Source: Curtobacterium sp. MMLR14_010 (GTDB lineage: Bacteria > Actinomycetota > Actinomycetes > Actinomycetales > Microbacteriaceae). Taken from it: a DNA stretch of 64,000 nucleotides. The position numbers and the translations under genes are program-made. Shown in pieces: positions 19,848 to 28,572 of the stretch. The stretch is from the NCBI RefSeq assembly GCF_001865015.1, contig NZ_MJGV01000057.1, forward strand, positions 87,109 to 151,108. The letters run 5' to 3'. The number at the start of each line of letters is the position of its first letter. Position 1 is the first letter of the stretch. The notes below the pieces were generated by a model. It searched no databases. It was not told the DNA's origin and saw only the letters and a list, made by a program, of their open reading frames with translations.

Positions 19848-21965
19848 TTACTCTCCCTTGGCCTTCGCGACGATCTCCTCGGCGACGTTCGACGGGACCT
19901 GGTTGTAGGTCTCGAAGGTCATCGAGTAGACGGCACGACCGGAGGTCTTCGAACGAAGGTCCCCGACGTAGCCGAACATCTCGGACAGCGGCACGCTCGC
20001 GCGGACCACCTTGACGCCCGAGGCGTCCTCCATCGCGGCGATGTTGCCACGACGGGAGCTCAGGTCACCGATGACGTCGCCCATGTACTCCTCGGGCGTA
20101 CGGACCTCGACGGCCATGATCGGCTCGAGGATCACCGGACCGGCCTTGCGAGCCGCTTCCTTGTACGCGATCGAGCCGGCGATCTTGAACGCCATCTCGG
20201 ACGAGTCGACGTCGTGCGCCGCGCCGTCCTTGAGGATGGCCTTCACGCCGACCGTCGGGTACCCGGCGAGGATGCCGACCTGCATGGCGTCCTGGATGCC
20301 GGCGTCCACCGAGGGGATGTACTCACGGGGGATGCGACCACCGGTGACGGCGTTCACGAACTCGTAGACCTTCTCGGAGGTGACCTCCATCGGCTCGAGC
20401 GCGATCTGCACCTTCGCGAACTGACCGGAGCCACCGGTCTGCTTCTTGTGGGTGTAGTCGTAGCGCTCGACGACCTTCGTGAGGGTCTCGCGGTAGGCCA
20501 CCTGGGGCTTGCCGACGTTCGCCTCGACGTGGAACTCACGCTTCATGCGGTCGACCAGGATGTCGAGGTGGAGCTCGCCCATGCCCTTGATCGTGGTCTG
20601 ACCGGTCTCCGCGTTGAGCTCGACGCGGAACGTCGGGTCCTCCTCGGCGAGCTTCTGGATGGCCGTGGAGAGCTTCTCCTGGTCAGCCTTCGTCTTCGGC
20701 TCGATCGCGACCTCGATGACGGGCTCGGGGAACGTCATCGACTCGAGGACGACCTGGTCCTGCGGGTCGCAGAGCGTGTCGCCCGTGGTCGTGTCCTTGA
20801 GGCCGATGACCGCGTAGATGTGACCGGCGGTGACGTTGTCGACCGGGTTCTCCTTGTTGGAGTGCATCTGGAAGATCTTGCCGATGCGCTCCTTCTTGCC
20901 CTTGGTCGAGTTGATGACCTGTGCACCGGACTCGATGTGGCCCGAGTACACGCGGACGTAGGTCAGACGACCGAAGAACGGGTGCACGGCGACCTTGAAG
21001 GCCAGCGCGGAGAAGGGCTCGGAGGCCTCCGGCTTGCGGATGATCTCCTTCTCTTCGTCCTTGACGTCGTGACCGATCATCGGCGGGACGTCGAGCGGCG
21101 ACGGCAGGTAGTCGATGACCGCGTCGAGCATCGGCTGGACGCCACGGTTCTTGAACGCGGAACCGCAGAGGACCGGGTAGATCTCGCTGTTGACGGTGAG
21201 CGTGCGGATCGCGGACTTGATCTCGGCGACCGAGAAGTCCGTGTCGCCCTCGAGGTAGCGCTCCATGAGCTCGTCGTTGGCCTCGGCCACGCGCTCGATG
21301 AGCTTCTCGCGGTACTCGGCAGCACGGTCGGCGAGGTCCGCGGGGATCTCCTCGATCTCGTACTTCGCGCCCATCTGGACGTCACCCTTCGCGTCGCCGC
21401 GCCAGGTGAGTGCACGCATCTCGACGAGGTCGACGACGCCCTCGAAGGACGACTCCGCACCGATCGGGAGCTGCAGCACGAGGGGCTCCGCACCGAGGCG
21501 GTTCACGATCGTGTCGACGGTGAAGTAGAAGTCCGCGCCGAGCTTGTCCATCTTGTTGACGAAGCAGATGCGCGGGACGTTGTACTTGTCCGCCTGACGC
21601 CACACGGTCTCCGACTGGGGCTCGACGCCCTCCTTCCCGTCGAACACGGCGACGGCACCGTCGAGGACGCGGAGCGAGCGCTCCACCTCGACCGTGAAGT
21701 CAACGTGACCGGGGGTGTCGATGATGTTGATCTGGTTGTTGTCCCAGAAGCAGGTCGTCGCGGCCGACGTGATCGTGATGCCGCGTTCCTGCTCCTGCGC
21801 CATCCAGTCCATCGTGGCTGCGCCGTCGTGGACTTCACCGATCTTGTGCGTGATGCCCGTGTAGAACAGGATGCGCTCGGTGGTCGTGGTCTTGCCGGCA
21901 TCGATGTGCGCCATGATGCCGATGTTGCGGACCTTGTTCAGGTCGGTGAGCACGTCCTGTGCCAC
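19848..21965 (-). CDS. fusA: Elongation factor G
   Basis: 705 aa. Translocase GTPase. G1 AHIDAGKT is at residues 19-26 and G3 DTPGH at 83-87; [10 protein letters not shown] is G4. The later domains, including [17 protein letters not shown] and [19 protein letters not shown], are complete. GTG start. It is the third gene of rpsL-rpsG-fusA-tuf, with an 87-nt gap after rpsG that contains a stem-loop. Confidence 0.99.
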   Translation of the reverse strand: MAQDVLTDLNKVRNIGIMAHIDAGKTTTTERILFYTGITHKIGEVHDGAATMDWMAQEQERGITITSAATTCFWDNNQINIIDTPGHVDFTVEVERSLRVLDGAVAVFDGKEGVEPQSETVWRQADKYNVPRICFVNKMDKLGADFYFTVDTIVNRLGAEPLVLQLPIGAESSFEGVVDLVEMRALTWRGDAKGDVQMGAKYEIEEIPADLADRAAEYREKLIERVAEANDELMERYLEGDTDFSVAEIKSAIRTLTVNSEIYPVLCGSAFKNRGVQPMLDAVIDYLPSPLDVPPMIGHDVKDEEKEIIRKPEASEPFSALAFKVAVHPFFGRLTYVRVYSGHIESGAQVINSTKGKKERIGKIFQMHSNKENPVDNVTAGHIYAVIGLKDTTTGDTLCDPQDQVVLESMTFPEPVIEVAIEPKTKADQEKLSTAIQKLAEEDPTFRVELNAETGQTTIKGMGELHLDILVDRMKREFHVEANVGKPQVAYRETLTKVVERYDYTHKKQTGGSGQFAKVQIALEPMEVTSEKVYEFVNAVTGGRIPREYIPSVDAGIQDAMQVGILAGYPTVGVKAILKDGAAHDVDSSEMAFKIAGSIAYKEAARKAGPVILEPIMAVEVRTPEEYMGDVIGDLSSRRGNIAAMEDASGVKVVRASVPLSEMFGYVGDLRSKTSGRAVYSMTFETYNQVPSNVAEEIVAKAKGE

Positions 21966-22003
21966 AGGGTTCCTCCGGAAGAGTTGTAGGAGAGATGGCG
22001 TCC

Positions 22004-22041
22004 GTCAGGGCGCCGGGGTTCTTGACCACCGGCACCCTGAC
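22004..22041 (-). promoter_or_regulatory. Stem-loop in rpsG-fusA gap
   Basis: GTCAGGG (22004-22010) pairs with CCCTGAC (22035-22041), and an inner GCCGG (22012-22016) with CCGGC (22029-22033), giving a two-step 12-bp stem with a 12-nt loop. It lies immediately downstream of rpsG. S7 feedback sites in other bacteria lie inside the str operon, so it is a candidate regulatory or processing structure. Confidence 0.45.
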
Positions 22042-22052
22042 GAGGCCGGTGA

Positions 22053-22523
22053 CTACCAGCGGTAGTGCGCGAAGGCCTTGTTCGACTCGGCCATCTTGTG
22101 GGTGTCCTCGCGACGCTTGACAGCGGCACCGAGGCCGTTGGAGGCGTCGAGGATCTCGTTCATGAGACGCTCGGTCATCGTCTTCTCGCGACGAGCCTTG
22201 GCGTACGAGGTCAGCCAGCGGAGCGCCAGCGTGTTCGCACGGTGCGGCTTGACCTCGACCGGGACCTGGTAGGTCGAGCCACCGACGCGGCGGCTGCGGA
22301 CCTCGAGGGTCGGTCGGACGTTGTCGAGCGCCTTCTTGAGCGTGACGACGGCGTCCTGGCTGTTCTTCGACGAGACACCTTCGAGCGCGTCGTAGACGAT
22401 GCGCTCGGCGAGGCCCTTCTTGCCGTCGAGGAGGATCTTGTTGACGAGCTGGCTGACGATCGGTGCGCCGTAGACGGGGTCTGCGACGACGGGGCGCTTG
22501 GGGGCTGGACCCTTACGAGGCAT
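22053..22523 (-). CDS. rpsG: 30S ribosomal protein S7
   Basis: 156 aa, normal. Primary 16S 3'-domain binder at the E site. [20 protein letters not shown] and the C-terminal [18 protein letters not shown] are actinobacterial S7 signatures. It lies 4 nt after rpsL. Confidence 0.98.
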   Translation of the reverse strand: MPRKGPAPKRPVVADPVYGAPIVSQLVNKILLDGKKGLAERIVYDALEGVSSKNSQDAVVTLKKALDNVRPTLEVRSRRVGGSTYQVPVEVKPHRANTLALRWLTSYAKARREKTMTERLMNEILDASNGLGAAVKRREDTHKMAESNKAFAHYRW

Positions 22524-22527
22524 CTGA

Positions 22528-22896
22528 CTAACCCTTCTTCGCGCCGTAGCGGCTACGCGCCTGCTTACGGTTCTTGACGGCCTGCGTGTCGAGGGCGCCT
22601 CGGATGATCTTGTAGCGCACGCCGGGGAGGTCCTTCACACGACCGCCGCGGACGAGCACCATCGAGTGCTCCTGCAGGTTGTGGCCCTCACCCGGGATGT
22701 AGGCCGTGACCTCGGTGCCGTTCGAGAGCTTCACACGAGCGACCTTGCGCAGTGCCGAGTTGGGCTTCTTGGGGGTGGTGGTGTAGACGCGGGTGCACAC
22801 ACCACGCTGCTGGGGGTTCGCCTTGAGTGCCGGCGCCTTGGTCTTGACGACCTTGGGCGTACGACCCTTGCGGACCAGCTGCTGAATAGTAGGCAA
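22528..22896 (-). CDS. rpsL: 30S ribosomal protein S12
   Basis: 122 aa. S12 controls decoding fidelity at the A site. The TTG start, giving (M)[15 protein letters not shown], is supported by AGGAG 6 nt upstream. There is no ATG nearby, and the frame upstream is not S12-like. Lys43 (TPKKPNS) and Lys88 (GGRVKDLPG) are wild type, so streptomycin resistance by the usual rpsL mutations is not indicated. It is the first gene of the str operon. Confidence 0.97.
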   Translation of the reverse strand: MPTIQQLVRKGRTPKVVKTKAPALKANPQQRGVCTRVYTTTPKKPNSALRKVARVKLSNGTEVTAYIPGEGHNLQEHSMVLVRGGRVKDLPGVRYKIIRGALDTQAVKNRKQARSRYGAKKG

Positions 22897-23280
22897 CTGT
22901 TCTCCTGGTTCTCGCTCGTGGTTCTCTGGCCGACGCGGTCCGTCGGCATCCTCGCCCACGCAGACGACCGCCGAAGTGGCAGATCGTGGTCCGGGGGCGG
23001 ACTGTCCGGTCGTGGTCATCGACCAGCCGGACTTTCAGGGCGCGCCCGAGGGCGCACACCCAGATGAGACTACCTGCGTCACCGGGCGAAATCAATCCGG
23101 GCGCGTCGCCCTGGAGGCCCGTGGTGTCGGCCGTCGGCGAACGCCGCGACCGTCGGCCGCTCCCGCTGGGCGCGGGGCGCTCCCCGTGGCCGGGCACGTC
23201 GACGAGCGGGCGGGTCCCGGAGTGGTGACCACGGCCTCCCGGCCGGGTGTGACCTGGGGTCTCGGCCAGGTGGGACGGCT
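22897..23280 (-). other. str operon leader and intergenic region
   Basis: About 380 nt with no credible gene. The rpsL-proximal 160 nt form an untranslated leader downstream of the promoter at 23067-23095. The distal part holds GGAGGC-type motifs (CCTGGAGGCCCG at 23110-23121; CCGGGAGGCC on the minus strand at 23233-23242) and the downstream flank of the next gene. Confidence 0.55.
23067..23095 (-). promoter_or_regulatory. Sigma-70-type promoter for the str operon
   Basis: Minus-strand TTGATT (23090-23095), a 17-nt spacer and TAGTCT (23067-23072). Predicted start near 23060, giving a leader of about 165 nt before rpsL. Spacing and position fit a housekeeping promoter; it is not experimentally known. 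Confidence 0.65.
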
Positions 23281-24540
23281 TCAGGAACCGGTGTCCGACG
23301 AACCGTTGCCGATCGCCGAGACGAAGGTCGCACCGGCGTCCGAGAAGCCGGTGACGTAGCCGCTGGCGTTGACGTTGATCGGGCCGGCGGTCGCGGTGCC
23401 GGTGCCGGCCGGGCCGGTGAAGGCCGCGGTGAACGTCGCCGAGCCGAAGGACGACGTCGTGACCATCCACCCCTTGGTCAGCCAGCCGTCGACCTGCACG
23501 GTGGGACGGGTGTCGAGCGTCCACTTCTGGTTCGTGTAGGTGTTCGCCGGGTTCTCGCCGTAGGCGTAGAAGCTGCACCCGCTCGGTGCCGCCTCGGTCG
23601 AGGCGATGCAGGCGTCCACCCAGGCGTCGACGGCGGTCGTGGCGGCCTGCTTGCCGGCTGCCGTGAGCGAGGTGGTCATCGAGACCGGGCTGGAGCTCGT
23701 CTCGCCGAACCCGAGGACCCGCGCCGTCGTGGCCTTGGCCGAGAACCACTTGCCGCCGTCCACGGCGACGTCGTACGTGCCGGGGAGCGCTCGCAGCGCG
23801 ACCGCGCCGGAGGAGTCCGTGCGGGTGCGCTGCCCGGCGATCGCGACGGCCGTCCTCGGCGGCCCCGTCACGGCCACGTCGACCGAGCCGAGGGTCGGCG
23901 CACGGAGCTGCCACCTCGGGAAGACACCCCAGTCGGTGCCGACCTGCTCGAGCGTGAACGTCGCGGGGACCCGGCGGCCCGACTGCGTGAGGTAGACGCC
24001 CACCGTCGCGGTGTCGCCACTGCGCTCGACGGCGGCGACGCGGTAGCCGGTGACCCGGCCCGACGCCTTGGCGTACGCAGCATCGGTCAGCAGCACGTCG
24101 GACTTCGAGTGGCGGATGCCGGCAGCCGACAGGGCGTCGTCGACGTGACCGGTGCTGAGGTCGTCGAGGAAGGCCTCGACCTGGCGCTCCGGTGCGTGTG
24201 AGGCGCTGCCGACCGAGTAACCGACCAGGCCGGCGACCGCGAGCAGCACGACCGCCGTTGAGCCGGCGATGATGCCGATGAGCTGGCCGCGGCGGAGGCG
24301 CCGGCGGGGGCTGCGGGGGCTGCTGGTGCTGTTGGTGCCGGCGGGGGCGGACACCGCGGGCGGTGCCTCGTGCGTGCCGCTGATGTCGGCGATGCGGGGG
24401 ACGGAGGTCCAGCCGGTGTCGGGCTGGCGGTTCTCGGCCTGGCGGTTCTCGGCCTGGCCGGTCGCGGGCTGGCGGTTCTCGGCCTGGCCGTTCGGCTGGC
24501 CGTTCTCGGCCTGGCCGGCCGCGGTCGGCTGGTCGGTCAT
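23281..24540 (-). CDS. Membrane-anchored protein with extracellular NTF2-like region; unknown function
   Basis: 419 aa from the ATG giving MTDQPTAAGQAENG. Residues 5-42 are repeats of AENRQ. A basic stretch (PRRRLRRGQ) and one membrane helix (about 87-109) follow, so the remainder should be outside the cell. Residues 115-215 (QVEAFLDDLSTGHVDDALSA onwards) resemble DUF4878/NTF2-like domains. The C-terminal half repeats a similar arrangement, with two Cys in DACIASTEAAPSGCSFYAYG that could form a disulfide. It is followed downstream by the str promoter. No catalytic motif is seen. Confidence 0.75.
   Translation of the reverse strand: MTDQPTAAGQAENGQPNGQAENRQPATGQAENRQAENRQPDTGWTSVPRIADISGTHEAPPAVSAPAGTNSTSSPRSPRRRLRRGQLIGIIAGSTAVVLLAVAGLVGYSVGSASHAPERQVEAFLDDLSTGHVDDALSAAGIRHSKSDVLLTDAAYAKASGRVTGYRVAAVERSGDTATVGVYLTQSGRRVPATFTLEQVGTDWGVFPRWQLRAPTLGSVDVAVTGPPRTAVAIAGQRTRTDSSGAVALRALPGTYDVAVDGGKWFSAKATTARVLGFGETSSSPVSMTTSLTAAGKQAATTAVDAWVDACIASTEAAPSGCSFYAYGENPANTYTNQKWTLDTRPTVQVDGWLTKGWMVTTSSFGSATFTAAFTGPAGTGTATAGPINVNASGYVTGFSDAGATFVSAIGNGSSDTGS
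24424..24525 (-). repeat. 15-bp tandem repeat inside the membrane-anchored protein gene
   Basis: About seven units of CTGGCGGTTCTCGGC (plus strand), three exact (24424-24438, 24439-24453, 24469-24483), the rest diverged and one shortened to 12 bp. It encodes AENRQ-type pentapeptides on the minus strand. Unit length is a multiple of three, so copy-number changes stay in frame. Confidence 0.8.
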
Positions 24541-24603
24541 GGATCCCCCGTCGTCACTGCCGGTTCGGTCCTCCGGCAGCATCGAGCCTACCGGCGACCG
24601 ACG

Positions 24604-25026
24604 TCACTGCGACTGCTTGGGCTGGTGCCGCGCGAGGCTGACCCCGCCGACGACGCAGAGGAGTGCGACGACGACCGAGCTCACGACGAACGGGCCGAGG
24701 GCGTACCCGGCGGGGAACACCAGGAGCTCCGTGACGTCGTGACGGATCAGCGCGTAGCCGACCGCGCCGATGCCGAGCATGACGAGGTACGCGGTGGCGG
24801 CCGCGACGAGCCCGGTGACGCCGGGGTTGCCGTCGCGGATGCCGAGCGCGGTCGCGAACAGGACGACGACCGCTCCCCCGACGACCATGGCCGGGCCGAG
24901 GTACGGGGTCGCGTCGGTCTGGGTGATCACCTCGACGTTCGCGAGCAGGGACTCGAAACCGGTCACGGCGATCACGAGGGCGACGAACAGGACGGACGTC
25001 ATCGTCGCCACGAGCCATCGGGACAT
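24604..25026 (-). CDS. Small membrane protein, unknown function
   Basis: 140 aa with four hydrophobic segments at about residues 5-25, 43-63, 70-92 and 105-130, separated by short charged loops (GIRDGNPG, RHDVTE). The C-terminal tail is LARHQPKQSQ. It resembles short DUF6121-like proteins of Microbacteriaceae by layout, but I cannot confirm the family. It lies 63 nt upstream of the membrane-anchored protein gene on the same strand. Confidence 0.65.
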   Translation of the reverse strand: MSRWLVATMTSVLFVALVIAVTGFESLLANVEVITQTDATPYLGPAMVVGGAVVVLFATALGIRDGNPGVTGLVAAATAYLVMLGIGAVGYALIRHDVTELLVFPAGYALGPFVVSSVVVALLCVVGGVSLARHQPKQSQ

Positions 25027-25152
25027 GCAGCGATCGTAGCGTCGAGGGCTCTGGACGTGTGCGGCTCGGTGCGGGCGAGTCCGTCCTGCGCAGGGAGGTG
25101 CTGCTGGGCGGCGGCGCTCACGGTCGCCGGTGCGATGGTCGGGCGGGCGGGA

Positions 25153-25881
25153 TCAGCCGTCGGACGCGGGGGCGTCGGTCTGCGTGCCCTGTGCTGCCTT
25201 GGCGTCGGCGAGCACGTAGACGTACCCGGAGAGGGTCCATGACGTGGACGGCGCGGACTCGCCCTCGACGCCGTCGTCCTTCTGCGAACCGATGTCGTTC
25301 ACCAGGAACAGACGGGTGCCGTGCTGCATGCCCTTCGTGAATGCGAGCGCCTGGGCGAAGTCACCCGTGACGTCGATGCTCACCGCGATCGTGGAGAAGT
25401 TCGCGGGTGTGATCGAGCTGTTCGTGACGGGCTGTGGCGCCGTGGGGACCGACGGCGATGCCACCGGGGACGGCGTCGCCGACGCGGAAGCCGAGGGCGG
25501 TGACGAGGCGGTGCTCGCGGCCGCGGCCTGCGGCGGGGTGTACGCAGCAGCGTTCGAGGTCGTGATGCCCGCCACGGTCACACCGCTGGCGAGTGCGACC
25601 TGGTCGATCTCCTTGTAGAACGCCGCTGTGTCCGCAGTCGATGGCACGGACGCCTGAAGGGTCGTGAGGTCGGCCTTCATCGCGTCGAGCTTCTTCGACT
25701 GCGTCGCGAGACGGTCGAGTTCGGCCTGGTAGGTGCGGTTCGTCGCCTCGATGTCCTGCTGCTGGGACCGGTTCGCGGCCGCCTGGGCGAGCTGCGGCTG
25801 CACTCCGAGCAGGGCGCCGCCGGCCACGATGAGCAGGCCGACGGCCACGGCGATGACGAGTTGCAGTCGGTTCCTGGTCAC
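25153..25881 (-). CDS. pilO: Type IV pilus inner-membrane protein PilO-like
   Basis: 242 aa. One N-terminal membrane helix (residues 7-28) is followed by a coiled-coil region (about 35-80, with IEATNRTYQAELDRLATQSK) and a Ser/Ala/Pro-rich linker. The C-terminal ferredoxin-like domain contains NFSTIAVSIDVTGDFAQALA. PilO pairs with PilN to link the motor to the pilin assembly platform. The GTG start overlaps the pilN stop. It is the last gene of the pilus cluster. Confidence 0.85.
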   Translation of the reverse strand: MTRNRLQLVIAVAVGLLIVAGGALLGVQPQLAQAAANRSQQQDIEATNRTYQAELDRLATQSKKLDAMKADLTTLQASVPSTADTAAFYKEIDQVALASGVTVAGITTSNAAAYTPPQAAAASTASSPPSASASATPSPVASPSVPTAPQPVTNSSITPANFSTIAVSIDVTGDFAQALAFTKGMQHGTRLFLVNDIGSQKDDGVEGESAPSTSWTLSGYVYVLADAKAAQGTQTDAPASDG

Positions 25882-26657
25882 TTCGTCTCCTCCGAGTACC
25901 GGCCGTCGAACGCGCTGTCGTCGATGTGGACCGTCATGTTCACGGTGTAGTGCCGCGTGGTCTCGTCGAGCGTCACGGCATCGACGTTCGCGTCGACGAA
26001 TCCGGGGAGCCCGTGCACCCGGTCGAGCCAGTCGGGGACCGACGGCAGCGTCGGGCTGTCGGCCTCGAACCCGAGCGTCGCGACGCGGGCGCCTTCGAGC
26101 GGCGTCGAGGCCTGTGCGTAGGTCGCGAGCGGTGATGCCGAGTCCACGTCGATGCCGGAGATCGTCACCCCGGTGGGCAGGGAGTCCTGCACCTGCTGGA
26201 GGTAGGAGCTCCAGTCGATCTCCGTGGACCCGCCGACCGCCTGCCCTGCCTGGACGAGCCCGGTCCGCGCTTCGGTGTCGCGGACCGCCGAGTACTGCCC
26301 CTGCTGCTGCAGGAGCGAGGTGCTCTGGGACTGGGCGAGTCGGAGGTGCTGCTCCGCCGAGACGTTCGTCACGGTCGCCGCACCGACGCCCAGCACGGTC
26401 GCCACGCCGACGACGACGACACCGAGCCAGGCGCGCCGAGCGATCGTCCGCTGCCGACGGTCGATGAGGACCTCGGTGGGCAGCAGGTCGACGCGCGGCA
26501 CGCCGCCGATGACGAGCGCCTTGCCCGCACCACGGCGTTGCTGCTTCGAGCGCTCGCCCTGGTCCTCCACGACCCGGGTGACCGGCATCCGCACACCACG
26601 CTGTTTCGGGCGCCGCGTCGACTTCTCGCCGGTCGGCTTCTCCAGGATCTCCGTCAT
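25878..26657 (-). CDS. pilN: Type IV pilus assembly protein PilN-like
   Basis: 259 aa. The cytoplasmic N-terminus contains VPRVDLLPTEVLIDRRQR, a variant of the PilN motif that binds PilM. One membrane helix (about 75-97) and a periplasm-side coiled coil (EQHLRLAQSQSTSLLQQQGQ) follow, then an alpha/beta domain. A basic N-terminal extension of about 50 residues is not typical. The start overlaps the pilM stop in an ATGA unit. Confidence 0.88.
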   Translation of the reverse strand: MTEILEKPTGEKSTRRPKQRGVRMPVTRVVEDQGERSKQQRRGAGKALVIGGVPRVDLLPTEVLIDRRQRTIARRAWLGVVVVGVATVLGVGAATVTNVSAEQHLRLAQSQSTSLLQQQGQYSAVRDTEARTGLVQAGQAVGGSTEIDWSSYLQQVQDSLPTGVTISGIDVDSASPLATYAQASTPLEGARVATLGFEADSPTLPSVPDWLDRVHGLPGFVDANVDAVTLDETTRHYTVNMTVHIDDSAFDGRYSEETK

Positions 26658-27709
26658 GCGGCTCGTCCTCCCGCTGCCAGGCTCCAGGCCACGGCCATCG
26701 CCGGGGCCTTGTCCGCGATGATGCCCGGGTCGATCGACCGTGCGAGCCGTGCCTCGGCGAACGCGTCGCCGTTCGTGGTGGGGACGCCCGTGGACTCGGC
26801 GAGGGCCTCGCGGAGCCCGGGCAGCTCCCGCGCGCCGCCGGCGAGGAGGACACGGTCGACGGGCTGGCCGCCGCCCTTGGTGTTGACGAAGTAGTTCAAC
26901 GTGTTGCGCACACTTGAGATGAGCTCGTGCCCGGCTTCCCGGATGACGGCTGCGGCACGCATGTCGTCCGGGGTCCGCGCGCGGTCCCCCATGCCGATGT
27001 AGCGCTTGACGAGCTCCGCTTGTTCGAGCGGGACCTCGAGTCGAGCGGCGATCTGCTTGGTGAGGTCGTCCCCACCCGTCGGGATGATGCGGACGAACTG
27101 CGGGATGCCGTCCACCGTCACGACGACGGTGGTCGTGTTCGCAGCCAGTTCGACGAGCGCGACGGAACCCACTGAGCTCGTGGACGGCACGAAGACCCGG
27201 CTGAGGGCGAACGGGATGAGGTCGACGCCGACGGGGTTGAGACCGGCGAGCTGCACCGCGCGGACGTTCGCGAGCACCGCGTCCTTGATCGCCGCGACGA
27301 GGAGGCCCTGGACGACCGGACGGCCGTCCTCGACCGACTCCGAGATCGGGTAGAAGTCGAGGATCGCATCGCCGACCGGGACGGGGAGGAGGTCCTGCAC
27401 CTGGAAGGGCAGCGACTCGCGGATGCGGGCCATCGGCGCCTTCGGCACGGTGAGGTCGCGTGACAGGACGCGCTGGTTCCCGACGCCCAGGGCGACGTCC
27501 TTCGTCCGGAACCGACCGAGCGACCAGAGCTGCTTGAGCGCACCGGCGACGGTGTTGGGCTCGAGGACCTCACCTCGGCTCGTGGCCCCTTCGGGTACCG
27601 CGATCTCGGCGAAGCGCATGATCGAGGTCGCCCCACGGGACCCCGTGGACACCTCGACAGCGCGGATGGACGCACTGCCGATGTCGATGCCGACGATGTT
27701 GCTCGCCAT
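26654..27709 (-). CDS. pilM: Type IV pilus assembly ATPase-fold protein PilM
   Basis: 351 aa, the normal size of this actin-like cytoplasmic protein. IVGIDIGSASIRAVEVS is the phosphate-1 motif, LVELAANTTTVVVTVDGIP the second, and VDRVLLAGGARELPGLREAL the adenosine motif. It binds the PilN N-terminus and couples the motor ATPases to the membrane complex. The ATG lies 23 nt after the prepilin peptidase gene. Confidence 0.93.
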   Translation of the reverse strand: MASNIVGIDIGSASIRAVEVSTGSRGATSIMRFAEIAVPEGATSRGEVLEPNTVAGALKQLWSLGRFRTKDVALGVGNQRVLSRDLTVPKAPMARIRESLPFQVQDLLPVPVGDAILDFYPISESVEDGRPVVQGLLVAAIKDAVLANVRAVQLAGLNPVGVDLIPFALSRVFVPSTSSVGSVALVELAANTTTVVVTVDGIPQFVRIIPTGGDDLTKQIAARLEVPLEQAELVKRYIGMGDRARTPDDMRAAAVIREAGHELISSVRNTLNYFVNTKGGGQPVDRVLLAGGARELPGLREALAESTGVPTTNGDAFAEARLARSIDPGIIADKAPAMAVAWSLAAGGRAA

Positions 27710-27732
27710 GGTGGTCGCCTTTCTCGGGCAGG

Positions 27733-28572
27733 TCAGGTGAGGCCGATGAGGCCGAGGTACGCGCTCCAGATGCCGTCGCCGGCGAGGATGCCGACCCAGG
27801 CGCCCGCGAGCATCCACGGGCCGAACGGGATGCCACTCCCTCGTCTGGCTCGCCGCGCTGCGACGAGCCCGATCGCGAAGATAGCCCCGAGGGCGAAGCC
27901 ACCGAAAGCTCCCACTGCGAGGGGTCCCCATCCGAGGTACGCGAGGACGAGCCCGAGCACGCCGGCCAGTTTGACGTCCCCCATGCCCATGCCGCCCGGG
28001 ACGGCGACCGCCAGCGCGAAGTACCCGACCGCGAGCACGAGCATGCCGATGACACCGCGGAGCAGCGCGGACCAGTCGCCGGTGGTCGCCGAGCACACGG
28101 CGAGGAGCACCAGGAGCACGACGTACGCGGGGAGGACGATCGCGTCGGGGAGACGGTGCGTGTCGAGGTCGATCAGGGCCAGCGCGACCGTGATCGCCAT
28201 GAGGTACAGCATCGCCACCAGGGACACCGAGACGGTCGCCACGGACCCGGCCCCGGTCCTGGCGATCACGACGGCCGCCACGACGGCGAAGAGCACCCCG
28301 GTCGCCGCTTCGACGAGCGGGTAGCGCGCGGAGATCCGCGACCCGCAGTCGCGGCAGGCGGCACGCAGCACCAGCCAGGACACGACCGGGATGTTGTCGA
28401 CCCCACGGATCTCGTGGCCGCACGACGGGCAGGCACTCGCAGGACGGACGACCGAGAGGCCGGCGGGCACGCGGTACACGACGACGTTCAGGAAGGACCC
28501 GATGAGCAGGCCGAAGACCCCCGCGAGACCGACCAGGACCACGGCGAGCTGCTGGACGGCGGTCACACGCAC
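27733..28572 (-). CDS. pilD: Prepilin peptidase / N-methyltransferase (PilD family)
   Basis: 279 aa, eight predicted membrane helices. It cleaves the leader of prepilins and methylates the new N-terminus. The cytoplasmic zinc motif Cys48, Cys51, Cys73, Cys76 (CPSCGHE...CRDCGS) belongs to the methyltransferase part. The aspartyl protease residues are in IDLDTHRLPD (Asp135 or Asp137) and GMGMGDVKL (Asp199). The GTG at 28572 has AAGGA 6 nt upstream; a second GTG two codons later overlaps the upstream stop and is an alternative. Confidence 0.95.
   Translation of the reverse strand: MRVTAVQQLAVVLVGLAGVFGLLIGSFLNVVVYRVPAGLSVVRPASACPSCGHEIRGVDNIPVVSWLVLRAACRDCGSRISARYPLVEAATGVLFAVVAAVVIARTGAGSVATVSVSLVAMLYLMAITVALALIDLDTHRLPDAIVLPAYVVLLVLLAVCSATTGDWSALLRGVIGMLVLAVGYFALAVAVPGGMGMGDVKLAGVLGLVLAYLGWGPLAVGAFGGFALGAIFAIGLVAARRARRGSGIPFGPWMLAGAWVGILAGDGIWSAYLGLIGLT

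Noticed and set aside
16193..21989. Long plus-strand open frames opposite the DarT-like gene, topoisomerase, tuf and fusA
   Set aside because: Same explanation: shadows of minus-strand genes in GC-rich DNA.
24424..24525. CRISPR-like array
   Set aside because: The 15-bp units have no spacers and translate as a pentapeptide repeat; no cas genes nearby.
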